Shown here one piece after another: positions 1 to 11,380 of a stretch of 64,000 nt of DNA (positions are counted from its first letter, which is position 1; the number at the start of each line of letters is the position of its first letter). The notes beneath the pieces were generated by a model. It had not been told where the DNA came from. It saw only the letters and a program-made list of their open reading frames with translations, and made no database searches. Position numbers and translations under genes: made by a program. The stretch comes from Dermatophagoides farinae (lineage: Eukaryota; Arthropoda; Arachnida; Sarcoptiformes; Pyroglyphidae), in assembly GCF_024713945.1 (NCBI RefSeq), contig NC_134680.1, positions 439,001 to 503,000 on the forward strand, read 5' to 3'.

Positions 1-3000
1 TAAAAAAGGTTTTTGTTTTTTGGCGAAAAAAATTTTTTTTTTCATCATTTTCTGCTGACTTTTTTTTCCTCTTAATGGCAGATTGTATTATTGAGAGTGG
101 ATCCGCGTTCATTGGATGTTTGATCTTCTAAATGTTTTTTCTTCTTCTTCTTCTTCTCTGGGTTTAGGTTTAGGTTTTTTTTTCATTCTTTCTTAATGAT
201 GCTAAGATAAGCAAAAAAATGATGATGGTGATGGCTATATATAGACCATGAGAGAGAGAGAGAGAGAGTGAAGCGAAATTAAATGGTTTTTTGTTGTTGT
301 TGTTGTTGGCCAGAAATCTTGTAGAATAAAATGATAAAATACAGTGGTCTGGTGTGTGTGTGTGGCCATAGATCATCATTGATTTAAATTCAATTCTCCA
401 ATGGAATCATTTTCGACCAAACCCAAAAAATTCTTGTGCTGTTTGATTTGGTCGATTTTTTTTTGTTCCATACCATTACCATTGCTTTGTTTTTGCTCGA
501 TATGTCCATTTTTTTTATTTTTTGTTCATTTCACAATCATTCGCAGTCCATTTATTTTTTTTTTTTTTTTTTTTGTTGTTGTTGTTGTTGTCTGTATTTT
601 CAGTTGTGATTTAGCAATCCAGAAAAAGAATCGATGATGATGATGATGAAACCGGGCGTTATTATTGATCAACAATCGTGCATTTTTGGTGAGAAAAAAA
701 TTGATTGATCATTATCGCCAATGAATTTTGTTTTGTATTTGCATTTTTTTCCCCAAAAAAAACAAACAAACGAAAACGAAAAACGAAAAACAAAAATCGA
801 CCAAAATCGAAAAAAAATGCTGATGATGATGATTGTTGTTGTTGTTTTCGATTGATCATCAAGAATCTAAATTTCATTTTCGTTTGTCTTTTCTTTTTTT
901 TCTCTTTCTTCAAAAGATTTATTTTTCTGTTTATTTTTCAATCATTCGATTGGAAAACCTGATGATTTGGCTGATTTGTTCGATACACGATAATGATGAT
1001 GATGATCATACTAATCGAATTCTTAAATTACAAAGAAGAAAAAATTATTCTTGAATTGAATTTTTTTTTTTTTGGACAGTATCAGCAACGACAAACAAAA
1101 TGTTGAAAAAAAATCACATTAGTATTCAAAATTCAATTCTGTGTATCGATCACAGATTCTTTGTCGTCGTTGTCGATTTTTTTTTTGTTTTCATTCATAA
1201 ATTCTGATCATGAATCATTTATTCTTGTATATTGGCAATTTCATTCAAGTCAAGTTTTTTTCTTCATTCAAATGGTCAAAAAACGTTTTTTTTTGCATAT
1301 TCTTCTGGATCCAAAATTCCAATCGTGATTATTATGATCCAAATTCTATGTATATAGAATCTCATTTCACACACACACGCATCATCAGTGTGACATTTAA
1401 TAGCAGAGAAAAAAAAGAGAAGAATTTTGTTTTTTTTTCAACTAATCAATCATTCAATTTTTGACGACAACAATGAAATTCTAAAAAATGAATTCAGAAT
1501 ATTCAGACAATGACAGAAGCGATGATGATGATGATGAAATTCTGCCGATTCGAATGGATGAACATTATGTCTCCTATGGCTGGTTGGTTGGCTGGTTGAC
1601 TTGGAGAAGAAAAAATTTTTTCAAGACAGAGACATGGGGAAAATGCAGACCGACAATTCATTATTTCGTTGGTTTCGTAGTAAGATTTTTTTTGCCCATT
1701 TTATTGTCCCAATAATAATGAAAAAATATTTTCCATGAAAAAAAAGAAAATGGCAATAATGACGACGACGACGATGACAAAAAATATTTTCATATAACAC
1801 AACGATGATGATGATGATAAGAAATGAAAATTAGACACACAGAGAGACACAAAGATAGAGGGAGAGAGCGATTTTTTTTTTATTTGACCTATTCAGTTGC
1901 AGTGTTATTTTGTTGTTGTTGTTGTTGTTGTTGTCGATGATGATGATGATGATTCATGATTTTTTTTTACGGTTTTCTTTTTCATTATTATTTTTCTTCT
2001 GTTGTCGATTGAGAATAATAAAACTTTGTCCGTGTGTGTGTGTGTGTGTGAAAAAAAATGAAGCGAAAGAAAAAAAAATTAATGACAGTGGTCATGTGTT
2101 ATTTTTTGTTTCCTGGTCGGTGTTACTGCTACTTTTTTGGATTTCAATTATTTTTTTTCTGGAAATTTAAAACCACCAAAAAAGTTATCGCCTAGTATCA
2201 AAAATGATGGCGATCATGGATATAGATTTGTTAATTTACTTTTTCCACCGATCCATCCATGAATGTTGGCTTTGGTGCATTGCATTTTCATTTTTCTTGA
2301 ATTTTCTTTTTTTTTTCACATCATTTAGCCATTGAACACAGACACAAAACTTAATGTGTGTGTGTGTGTGTGTGTGGGTATGTCTCTGGTTGTCGTGTGA
2401 TCATCATCATCATCATAATTTATCCATATGAACCAGTAAATGGAAATAGAGATAGAGAGAGAGACGGAAATAAATGGACAAATTTCTGGATCTTGAATGA
2501 ATGAACGAATGAACAACAAAAACAATGTTGTGTCGTATATGGAATATTCACATTCTTTTTTTTTCTTTGTTCGTACAGAATATTGTTCTTGTATTATCAT
2601 CGACTTTTTTTTTCGCTGGTTTTGGTGATAAATTCTGGTTTCAGTTTTTCCACTTTATTTTGTCTATAGTTAGCGTTGTTTCTCAACGATATTTATACAT
2701 AAACCAAAAATGTCTTGAACACATTTTTGTCATTGAAGAAATTTAACACTTTTGTTTGCCTTTTAAGGACATTATTATATATTATATGTGCACAAATAAA
2801 TATGGTAATCACAAAAAATTACTTTGTCCAAAACATATGCAATATAGTGTTATTCATTCACCAAATTTTTTTTTTTTACAATGGTGTATGTTTTCACTTT
2901 GAAATACGCCCAGTGGAAACAAAAAAATTTTTCCATCGATTTTTCATCAAGAGAGAGAGAAAGAGAAAAAAAAATTTTTCAACTTTTAAAATCCACAATC

Positions 3001-4920
3001 GATCTACTACCACTACTGCTACTATGATGATGACGAAAAGTTTAAAAGTAACTAAACTAGATTGAAAAAAAAAGTTTTTTTTTCTGCAGAAAAACAAACG
3101 CAAACTTTATGTGAGAAACACTGAGAAACACTGAGAACAAAAAAAAAACACTGATACATTTTGCTGTGATGGTTTCTCAAATGACAAAAAAAAATGATTT
3201 ATGTTTTTTTTTTCATTTTTATTGACCATTAAAAATATTGTAACATTGTCTGTGTGTTGGTGTGTGTGTGTGTGTGTGTGTGAGTGAGTGTCCGACATTT
3301 CATTTTTCTTCATATGCATATAATTAACGTGTTTTTTTTAATGATCATCATCATCATCATGATCACCATACACACAGGAGCTTGGCCAGAAAAAAAATGA
3401 AAATGAAAAAACATTAAAAATACAGTAATCAATTCAGAATTTATTCAGAGAATTGGGTGTGTAGTAAATTTTCAATTGTTTTTTTTTCTCGTTGCAGTTG
3501 TCATTATCATCATAGCGTCTAATTCTATATGGTTTGTTCATTTTCAATTTGACTTGAATTTTTTTTTTGTTTTGTTTTTTGATTCTATAGATGATTGCAA
3601 AGGAAACAGAGTGGAAAAACGCACACACACACATAGACACGGACAGAAGTTATTGCAAATGATTCTCTCTCTCTCGTTGTTGTTGTTGTTGTTTCTGTAC
3701 CAATTTATTATTAATGGATATATCATCATTTTCTCAAAAAAAAACCTGGCCTAACCAGAAACGAGAAAAAATTCAAAGTGAATGTTTTTTGCCCATGAAC
3801 AACAATTGCCTGATGATCTTGTCCGTGGTTGTTTTGTTTTTCTATCATCATCATCATTATCATTAACATTTAGTTGTCTGGAGAAACTTTTTCTTTATTT
3901 GTTTGGTTTGGTTTTTCCACTAATTGTTTGTTTGTTTGCCACAAAAGTAAAGTTTTACTTTTTGTTTTTTTTAGGTAAAAAATAGAGCTATTTATAGAAA
4001 TTTTTATCCAGTGTTTTTTTCAGTTCAGTTCATTGAGATTCCTTTGAATTTTGTGGGACAATTTTTTTTGTTTGTTTCATTTTATCTCACATTTGTTGAC
4101 AGCAATTGGTTAATCAAAACAACAACAACAATTTTAAGTGGATCGATTATTGTCAAATTCAATTTTTTCAAAATGTCAATTTTTATCAATTATCCACAAT
4201 ACAATTGAATTGGTTGCAGTTGAATAAATAATCGATTAGCTTTTTCTCCCTCCAAACAGAACAAAGAATTTTTTGTTTTGAAAATTGAAAAATTTTATTT
4301 TTCCAATATCCAATGGCCCGTTCATATAGCCAGTTACAATCTGTTTATCATGTAAATCATGGCTTTGTTTGTGTGTTGATTTGGTATATATATCAAATAT
4401 ATCCACTCGCAAACAATATCTCAGATTACAAGAATATAAAACATGAAAAACAAACCAGCTCAGCATATTTTTTTTTTGTTTGAAATTTTATTCAATTCTT
4501 TTTTCCGGATTTCTGCTAGATAGATGTGGTTGGATCAAGTGTGAAAACAAAAAAAAATACCATATTCTCAATTTTCATGTTTCCGGTGCCCGGGCCGTAA
4601 ATGTCGTATCCACACACAAAAACTAAATTGGATTTGAACCAAAAAAAAAAATTGATTGAAATTTCATTGTCCAGTTTTATTTTTGAAGATTTTTTTTTTT
4701 GATGACCATTTTTTCCGCTTTACTAATTCCAGAAAAAAAAAGTTTTTCATTTCAAAAAAAAATTAAGCACTTTTTCGATAATGATGATGATGATAACAAT
4801 CCAAACTTTTTTTTTTGCTTTTTTTCCCAAACACCGAAACACCGAAATTTTTTTTAATGATAATAATCTCCATTTTTGGCCGTGTGCTCGTCATTGTGAA
4901 AAAAAGGCCAATCGTACAGC
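1..4920. other. Non-coding, microsatellite-rich region
   Basis: I see no supportable exon here. The stretch consists of poly-T and poly-A runs, (GAT)n/(CAT)n, (GTT)n and (GT)n tracts. All open frames are short and low-complexity and lack convincing splice sites or domain signatures. It could be intergenic or, since the first exons of the amine GPCR at 13341 were not found downstream, part of a long 5' intron of that gene. The insertion site of the retrotransposon at 4920 marks its right edge. Confidence 0.7.
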
Positions 4921-5164
4921 TGTTGAAAAAATATCGGTCGATAGGTGGCGATAATTAACTAACAAGAAATTGAGTATTGACCGTGATGAAGATGAATAGA
5001 GTTTCTTCTTCGTCGTTTATTTTTGTGCTTTATTGATTATATTATTTTAATTCATTATGTTTATATTTTTGAAGCATAAACACGTCGTTAATAAATTATC
5101 TGAAATAAAGTTTTCATTGTTGATCAGCGATCGTTTGTTTTTCTTTTGAGCATGTTTTGCTACA
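4921..5164 (+). repeat. 5' LTR of BEL/Pao-like element
   Basis: 244-bp LTR with TG...CA ends. It contains a polyadenylation hexamer AATAAA at 5104-5109. It also holds GATAGGTGGCG at about 4940, one mismatch from the GATAGATGGC word found five times elsewhere in the window. The sequence matches the copy at 9025-9268 throughout. Confidence 0.95.
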
Positions 5165-5576
5165 TTTTCGTTATCAGCACCATATGATTGCCTCGCTAAG
5201 CAACATATTGGTTTTCGACGAACGAACGAACGACAAACGAACGAACGAACGAACGACAAACGAACGACAAACGTACGAACGAACGAACGAACGAAAGTAA
5301 CGAACGACGAGAATAACAAACGACGGTAACGACGACGATCTATGACGACGAACGATCAACGACGAATGACGGCGAACGATAACGATCAAACGAAATTAAC
5401 GATAGCGAACGAAATTAACGACGACGAACGATAACGACGACGACGAATGAACGACGACCACGACGAACGTAAACAACGACGAACGATTCAGCACGAGAAC
5501 GAATAACGATAATCAACGAGCTACGAAATTAAACGTTCGAATAATCGACAACCGCAACGACGAAACGAGAACGAAG
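5165..5576 (+). other. Retrotransposon leader with CGAA/CGAC repeats
   Basis: This untranslated leader lies between the 5' LTR and the ORF. From about 5216 to 5575 it is built almost only of A, C and G in CGAA, CGAC and ACGA units with very few T residues. That is strikingly different from the AT-rich host DNA. A primer-binding site would be expected at its left end, but no TGG-initiated tRNA complement is seen next to the LTR. The tract may act in packaging or translation, or may simply be an expanded simple repeat. Confidence 0.75.
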
Positions 5577-8500
5577 ATGGTTGTTACGAGGGCGGGTACC
5601 GAATACGGTGACGATATAAATCCGGAAATGCTGAGGAACGAAGTAAAGGATCTGGTTAAACGGATACGTATAAACAATATATCGATATTTCACCAAGGAG
5701 TAAAGGCTGCAATCAAAACGGGAAAAGTATTATACGATGAATACTACAAATATAGTAAGTTGATTATCGAGGATGGAAATTTCACATCCGAAGAAGAGAA
5801 ACCGTTTGATGAAATGAAATCGATGGTGGATTTAGCGTTTAAATACGCACAAAGGATGGATGTTATCGAACGAAATTCCGAAAGGAATGATTTAACGAAA
5901 TTTGAACGACAATTAACCGAAGATAAATGTAACGAAATCAGCCGAATCGCTGAACAATATCCATGTATCGCGGATCATGTAATCAACGTCGTCAATCGAT
6001 TCCACGAGTTGAATGTAACGAAAAATCGAACGAAAACAATCGAAACGAATCCATCACGAGAGGGCGCTACCCAAAACAATCAATCATACGATACGATCGA
6101 TGTCACGCCACCTGATGCAACACCAATATTAATGCCACAACCATCGACGTCAAGTAACGACAACAATCAACCGTTGTATACGATTTATCATCATCAAAAG
6201 CAATCGACATCGAATAGCGAAAGTGAACAACAGAAACAATCATCATCGAACGATAGTAAAAATCAACAACCACCGAATGCACCGTACGTAAATAATCCTC
6301 AACCATCGTCATCATCGTATAACAGTTATCAACATCCAAACGTTCCATATTATCATAACGATCAATATTATTATTACAACGATCAAGCTTTTTGGTGGGA
6401 TTATAATCAATATCAGACGAACTGGTCGGGCGGAGCCAAAGTGGCCGCGAAGAAGCTCGAAAAATTCAACGGTGATCCTTTAGCATATCATACTTTTCGG
6501 AAAACGATTCAACATTACGTCGTCGATAATCCACAAATCAGAGGAAATGCTAATAAAATCATGGAAATCATTGATTTGCTGCCGCACAAAGATCGCTACA
6601 TCATCGAGTGTTTTAATCCAAATACATGTACAATGGTTTCAATAATGGCTGAACTCGACGAACATTATGCCAGTCCCAATCGGATAATTCCCGCGCTAGT
6701 GGACCGACTTCGGAAGGCGCCGTTCTTATCATTGCGACCATTAGAACGAGACTGGGAGGCATTAGTGGAAATTACCATACTGATAAGAAAAACGTTATTA
6801 AGCGCAAATCTCGCTTCAGAAGAGAGATCGTTAGTGGGCGTGCTACTACAGAAAATCGATCGAGCACATTTCATGCATATCGGCGATAAACGTGCTATCA
6901 CACTGGAGCAAATCTTACAGTACTTTAAAACAGGTCTCGATCGAGAACGAACGGCTATATCGCAGATTGCCTCTAGTGATTTGAATGTACGATCGACACA
7001 ACGACCAAACACGTTTGCAAATCGAACGACGAATAATGTAATGATGACTACATCGACAAACACGTGTATGTTCGCTGACGGAAACCACAAAACGGAAGAT
7101 TGCCAATTGACGATACAAGAACGACGACAAATTGCTATCGATAAACGAATGTGTTTCAGGTGTGGTGGTTTCCGACATAACAGTAAAGATTGTGATCGAC
7201 GATTCAAATGTGACGTCTGTAACAAGAATCATATAACGTATTTGTGCAACGATTTGAAACCGAAATCATTTCCACCAACCACGACAATAAACGAAATTGA
7301 ATCAACGAATAATGCTAGTAATGATCAAACAGTACCGAAACAAATTGCTGAATCATCGACGTCAAATGTGAATCAATCATCGAAACAATCCATAACAAAC
7401 AATTTGTTGACACAAAACAGCACGAGTCTATACAAGACAACGATGGCTACGGTTAACGGACGTAACGTAAGAGTGTTGTTCGACGATGGATCTGGCTCAT
7501 CATTCATTTCACAACGATTAGCCGAATTATGGAAATTACGAACCGATGAAGTTGAACCAATTTGTATGGAAACGCTAAGTCAAGCAACGCCTACTATTAC
7601 CGGAAGTAAAGTAGTATCGTTATCGATCCCAATTTGTAATGGAACCAACGAACATTTGAAATTCCGCATCAACGATAAAATAAATACATTACGATTCGAT
7701 TGTGTAACGCATGAACAACAATTATTGATACGGCAACAGAATATTCCGTTTTATGATGAACCAAGGATGGTAGATCTTCTGATTGGTCTGGACAACATAA
7801 ATAAGATACAGCTGGAGGATGAAAAACGATTATCGAACGATCTCGTGGCCAAACGAACAACATTAGGTTGGACAGTGTTTGGATCATCAAGAAATTTGAA
7901 CGTATTATTGCCATCGTACAAGAACATCGGTAACGAAGTTGACCCAGAACACAATGTCGATAAAGAATCCAAACTGATTATGAATAAAGTTATGACAAAC
8001 TATTGTAAAACTGAAGATGTTAAATACGACGATTCGAGCAAACAATATTCAATCAAAGTACCGTTTATTATCAACGAAAAAATCGATCCAAATGTCAATG
8101 GAATTAAAGAAGTGATGAATCATATGTTGATGCAAATGAACGTTGACCGGCGAAAACAGTATCGCTCAATGATGAATGATATGGAAACAAAGGAAGTAAT
8201 CGAACCGACGAAAATAGCACCGAACATCAGCTATCGTATACCACATTTTGTGATTAGTCGAGATGATGAAAAACAACCATGGAATAAAGCGATTTTTAAA
8301 GAAATCATATTGTGGGATATCGTTCGACCATTATTGAAGTTTTGCATGAAACCAATCGGTATAATCAATGATATACAATCTGTTTTTTATAATATCGAAA
8401 TCGACAAGGAACATCGGGATTACGTACAGTTTTTGTGGTTGAATCTAGAAGACAATTCGATGTGCTATCGTTTTATCCGTCGGCCATTTAGAATATCGTC

Positions 8501-9062
8501 TAGCCCGTTTGTTACGATTGAAATTGCCGTAAACGTATCGGATGACGAAATAATATCGCTAATTTATGGAAAATCAAAATTAATCCAACGAAAAATTGTT
8601 ATTGGTGAATTAATCGCATTATCATATGGAGCTATTAGAGCCAAATCGATTGAAGGAATGATTCGACCTAAACATCTTATATTGTATTACAATGTGACGA
8701 ACAATGTAAAACGTTCTGAACGCAATATCAACCAATTTCAGTGTCCTGTGGCTGTACGTCTGTATACTATCAAATCGAAAGTAACCGATATCGACCTGGA
8801 AAGAAAATGTTATAACGAATGGCTTCAACAAATTGATGTGCCCCCAGATCCGTGGAAGCGAAGTATCAACGAGGAGATGAGCAATCGAATTCCAATGTTA
8901 ATGACAAAAATAATGTTTCGAATTAAGTCAATGAATGACAGATGTCGTCAATGGAGAACCATGCCCGTGTCCGTGAATATTGATAATTGGCTATCTTGGA
9001 AATCGCCAAAAAACGGGGGAGGAATGTTGAAAAAATATCGGTCGATAGGTGGCGATAATTAA
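5577..9062 (+). CDS. Gag-protease polyprotein with collapsed pol (BEL/Pao type)
   Basis: A single 1161-codon frame opens at ATG 5577, just after the CGA-rich leader. Residues about 290-460 resemble the BEL/Pao Gag-like domain (FNGDPLAYHTF motif). Two Cys/His knuckles lie at about 525-560 (CFRCGG and CDVCNKNH), and a retropepsin-like domain at about 620-740 carries LFDDGSGSSFIS, where the usual D-S/T-G triad reads D-D-G. Typical post-protease motifs follow: DLLIGLD, then AKRTTLGWTVFG. The RT region is shortened: PHFVISRDD and NDIQSVFYNIEID keep the first part of the palm, but there is no Y-x-DD catalytic box. A remnant of the RNase H entry (ELIALSYGA) is followed by a tail with no integrase D-D-E core. 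The last 12 codons and the stop lie inside the 3' LTR. Family BEL polyproteins are usually far longer. Confidence 0.85.
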   Translation: MVVTRAGTEYGDDINPEMLRNEVKDLVKRIRINNISIFHQGVKAAIKTGKVLYDEYYKYSKLIIEDGNFTSEEEKPFDEMKSMVDLAFKYAQRMDVIERNSERNDLTKFERQLTEDKCNEISRIAEQYPCIADHVINVVNRFHELNVTKNRTKTIETNPSREGATQNNQSYDTIDVTPPDATPILMPQPSTSSNDNNQPLYTIYHHQKQSTSNSESEQQKQSSSNDSKNQQPPNAPYVNNPQPSSSSYNSYQHPNVPYYHNDQYYYYNDQAFWWDYNQYQTNWSGGAKVAAKKLEKFNGDPLAYHTFRKTIQHYVVDNPQIRGNANKIMEIIDLLPHKDRYIIECFNPNTCTMVSIMAELDEHYASPNRIIPALVDRLRKAPFLSLRPLERDWEALVEITILIRKTLLSANLASEERSLVGVLLQKIDRAHFMHIGDKRAITLEQILQYFKTGLDRERTAISQIASSDLNVRSTQRPNTFANRTTNNVMMTTSTNTCMFADGNHKTEDCQLTIQERRQIAIDKRMCFRCGGFRHNSKDCDRRFKCDVCNKNHITYLCNDLKPKSFPPTTTINEIESTNNASNDQTVPKQIAESSTSNVNQSSKQSITNNLLTQNSTSLYKTTMATVNGRNVRVLFDDGSGSSFISQRLAELWKLRTDEVEPICMETLSQATPTITGSKVVSLSIPICNGTNEHLKFRINDKINTLRFDCVTHEQQLLIRQQNIPFYDEPRMVDLLIGLDNINKIQLEDEKRLSNDLVAKRTTLGWTVFGSSRNLNVLLPSYKNIGNEVDPEHNVDKESKLIMNKVMTNYCKTEDVKYDDSSKQYSIKVPFIINEKIDPNVNGIKEVMNHMLMQMNVDRRKQYRSMMNDMETKEVIEPTKIAPNISYRIPHFVISRDDEKQPWNKAIFKEIILWDIVRPLLKFCMKPIGIINDIQSVFYNIEIDKEHRDYVQFLWLNLEDNSMCYRFIRRPFRISSSPFVTIEIAVNVSDDEIISLIYGKSKLIQRKIVIGELIALSYGAIRAKSIEGMIRPKHLILYYNVTNNVKRSERNINQFQCPVAVRLYTIKSKVTDIDLERKCYNEWLQQIDVPPDPWKRSINEEMSNRIPMLMTKIMFRIKSMNDRCRQWRTMPVSVNIDNWLSWKSPKNGGGMLKKYRSIGGDN
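9008..9024 (+). other. Polypurine tract of LTR element
   Basis: A nearly all-purine run (A6 C G5 A GG AA) sits directly against the first base of the 3' LTR. This is the expected position for plus-strand priming in LTR retrotransposons. Confidence 0.85.
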
Positions 9063-9268
9063 CTAACAAGAAATTGAGTATTGACCGTGATGAAGATGAA
9101 TAGAGTTTCTTCTTCGTCGTTTATTTTTGTGCTTTATTGATTATATTATTTTAATTCATTATGTTTATATTTTTGAAGCATAAACACGTCGTTAATAAAT
9201 TATCTGAAATAAAGTTTTCATTGTTGATCAGCGATCGTTTGTTTTTCTTTTGAGCATGTTTTGCTACA
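9025..9268 (+). repeat. 3' LTR of BEL/Pao-like element
   Basis: Second 244-bp LTR, matching 4921-5164 throughout, with AATAAA at 9208-9213. It carries the end of the element's ORF (stop at 9060-9062). The CAGC target duplication follows immediately. Confidence 0.95.
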
Positions 9269-11034
9269 CAGCAGTTGTGTTTTGTTTGTTCTAAATTCTC
9301 CGTTTTTGTTTTGTTTTTTTTGTTTTGTTTCGAGAATCGATCCAAAGAATTACAAAACGAAATTGAAAATGGAAAGAGAACCCACCACTCTCTTCATATC
9401 CTGTATACTTTTTTTCTGGCTGTTTAGTTTCCATTTAGTCCCACTTAACACTGTTCAAGTTGTGTTTAGTTTTTTTTTTGTTTGTTTGTTTGTTTGTTGA
9501 TTCAAAAGTTTCAGTTGTAATTAATTCAAATAAACAAAACAATAGAATTAGGAGAAACAAAACAGAAAAAAATGCAGAATCTCGCACATTCTATCTCTCA
9601 CCATTATTTGAATTTAAATCAAATCCACAGTTGGATTCAAATTCATCATTTTAGAACGATTTTTTTTTTGTTCTTGGAATTTTTTTTTGGTTAATGAAAA
9701 ATTCAAATTCAAATCCCGTTTTTTTCCTTCTCTCTCTCGTTTTATTCTGATTATCATTGGAATCGGGCCCAATGTTTATTTGAGCGATGAATAATTTATT
9801 TTCAAAAAAAACTTCATTGCTCAAACTATGCCCGATGATGATGATGATGATGATGATGATTGTCATCAGATCTTTTAGATCGGTCGTTCGGTTGGTTTGG
9901 TTTGGTTTTTCTTTTTTTTTCTCAATTGGAAATAGAAAATATTTACGCTTCACTAGCTTGGCTTAATTCAAAATCGTTGCTGAGCTTGTTCTACACTGAA
10001 TGAGTGAATAGGGAAATTTTTTTTTTAAATTGAAATTCAATTTAAAAAAAAATTTCTTGAACTACCGAAAATCTTACATATCTTGTGCTCTACTACGGTA
10101 GAATTGCTTTTTTTTCATCAGAATTCAGCGTGGGTGTGAACAACGGCCATATGGTTCATCATGGTGATGATGATAAAGAATAGGATGGTTTTGATGAAAT
10201 GAGAAACATTCTTTTTTCTTCTCACAGAATACCTGAATGAGAATTTTTTCTTTTTTTTTTCTCTCATATACATCATGAATATGGAATTAACACACACACA
10301 CACACACACATACACTGTGAGAACTAGACTACTAAACTAGGCAATTTCAGGTTGACAGATCACGTTTTTTTTTCTTACTCCACTTGGTATATGTGAGTGA
10401 ATTCTTCTTGATAAAGATGGAATAATTTTTATTCATTTTTTTCACCAGAATAAAAGCGGGTGAATGGAAAAAATTTTTCTTTATTCAGATGATGAATAAG
10501 ATGTTGAGAAAAGAATTTTATTTCGTGTCTGTGTTTGTGTGTGTGTGTGTGTAGAATGAATTTGATTATCATCATCATGATGATGAGAATTGCAATTTTC
10601 TCTTCATTTCATGTTTGTTTTCTAACTAGAGTGAAACAATGTGGGAATTAATTTCATTTCAGCTGAAAAAAATTCAGATTTCCACCATCATCGTTTGGAG
10701 AAAAAAAATTCTCTAGTTGTGTAAATTTTATTCTGGCTTGCACCCACACACACACACACAAGTTGAAGTTGTCAAAAATGAAATAAATTTCTTCGTTTTG
10801 GTTAGTTTTTTTTTATTTACCAAATTTACCTGAGAATTTATGTTGGGAAAATAAATTATCATGTCGATGTTGATGATGACAGATTCATTTGTTATGTATT
10901 AATAGCTTGTTATTTTATTGTTATTGTGGCAGCAATAGTAGATGTTGTTTTTCATGAGAAATTTTTCTACATTTTTCATGCAAATTCAAGAATTTGAATG
11001 AAAAAAAAATTCTAAATGATGATGTTGTTGATGA

Positions 11035-11108
11035 TTCATTCATTCATTCATTCATTTTCATACGCCTACAGCCGGAATAATAATAAAATGAATGAATGAA
11101 TGAATGAA
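11035..11108. repeat. Hairpin from opposed ATTC/GAAT tetranucleotide repeats
   Basis: An (ATTC)n tract ending in ATTTT (11035-11058) is followed, after a 26-nt spacer, by its perfect 24-nt reverse complement (11085-11108). The spacer is of ordinary composition. Confidence 0.8.
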
Positions 11109-11346
11109 ATGAAATGAAGAAAATGAATATTTTTCTTCATCATCATCATTTTTTTTGCTTCATGAATATTATTCATTCATCATCGATATTATTCAGTGAA
11201 AAAAAAAATTGAGCGCACCCGATAACAAAAGAATCGGTTGGTTAGTTTGGTTGGTTTGCTGGTTGGTTATTATTTGATTTTCAATTTCCATATTACTCCA
11301 GAATAAAATAGTGGTGATGGTGATGGTGGTCGCTCTGTATGCGGCT

Positions 11347-11348
<2 letters not shown>

Positions 11349-11379
<31 letters not shown>
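11349..11379 (+). repeat. Poly(T) run of 31
   Basis: Uninterrupted run of 31 T residues, the longest homopolymer that I noticed in the window. Confidence 0.9.

Positions 11380-11380
<1 letters not shown>

Larger units (their letters stand above)
4921..9268 (+). mobile_element. BEL/Pao-like LTR retrotransposon, non-autonomous
   Basis: Two 244-bp direct repeats (4921-5164 and 9025-9268) that appear identical base for base bound a 3.9-kb interior. The LTRs start TGTTG and end TACA. The flanks read CAGC (or ACAGC, one base being ambiguous with the LTR end) on both sides, at 4916-4920 and just after 9267/9268, giving a 4-5 bp target-site duplication. A purine-rich tract lies directly before the 3' LTR. 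The interior encodes one ORF with a BEL/Pao Gag-like region, CCHC zinc knuckles and a retropepsin-like protease, but only remnants of reverse transcriptase and RNase H, and no recognisable integrase core. Identical LTRs imply recent insertion, so missing enzymes were probably supplied by a full-length relative. No primer-binding site beginning TGG is visible directly after the 5' LTR. Confidence 0.93.

Noticed and set aside
162-175. TTTAGG-like telomeric repeat
   Set aside because: Only two units are present, within a pyrimidine-rich stretch; this is too short to be meaningful.
4236-4466. Minus-strand 76-codon ORF
   Set aside because: Mixed composition, but no signal, domain or splice context, and it ends in a Phe-rich poly-T translation.
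5216-5560. CRISPR-like spacing in the CGAACGAA leader
   Set aside because: The units are short, variable, contiguous simple repeats in a eukaryotic retroelement, with no spacers or cas genes.
6665-7232. Minus-strand ORFs within the retrotransposon
   Set aside because: Antisense to the Gag/zinc-knuckle region, with no start context or recognised domain.
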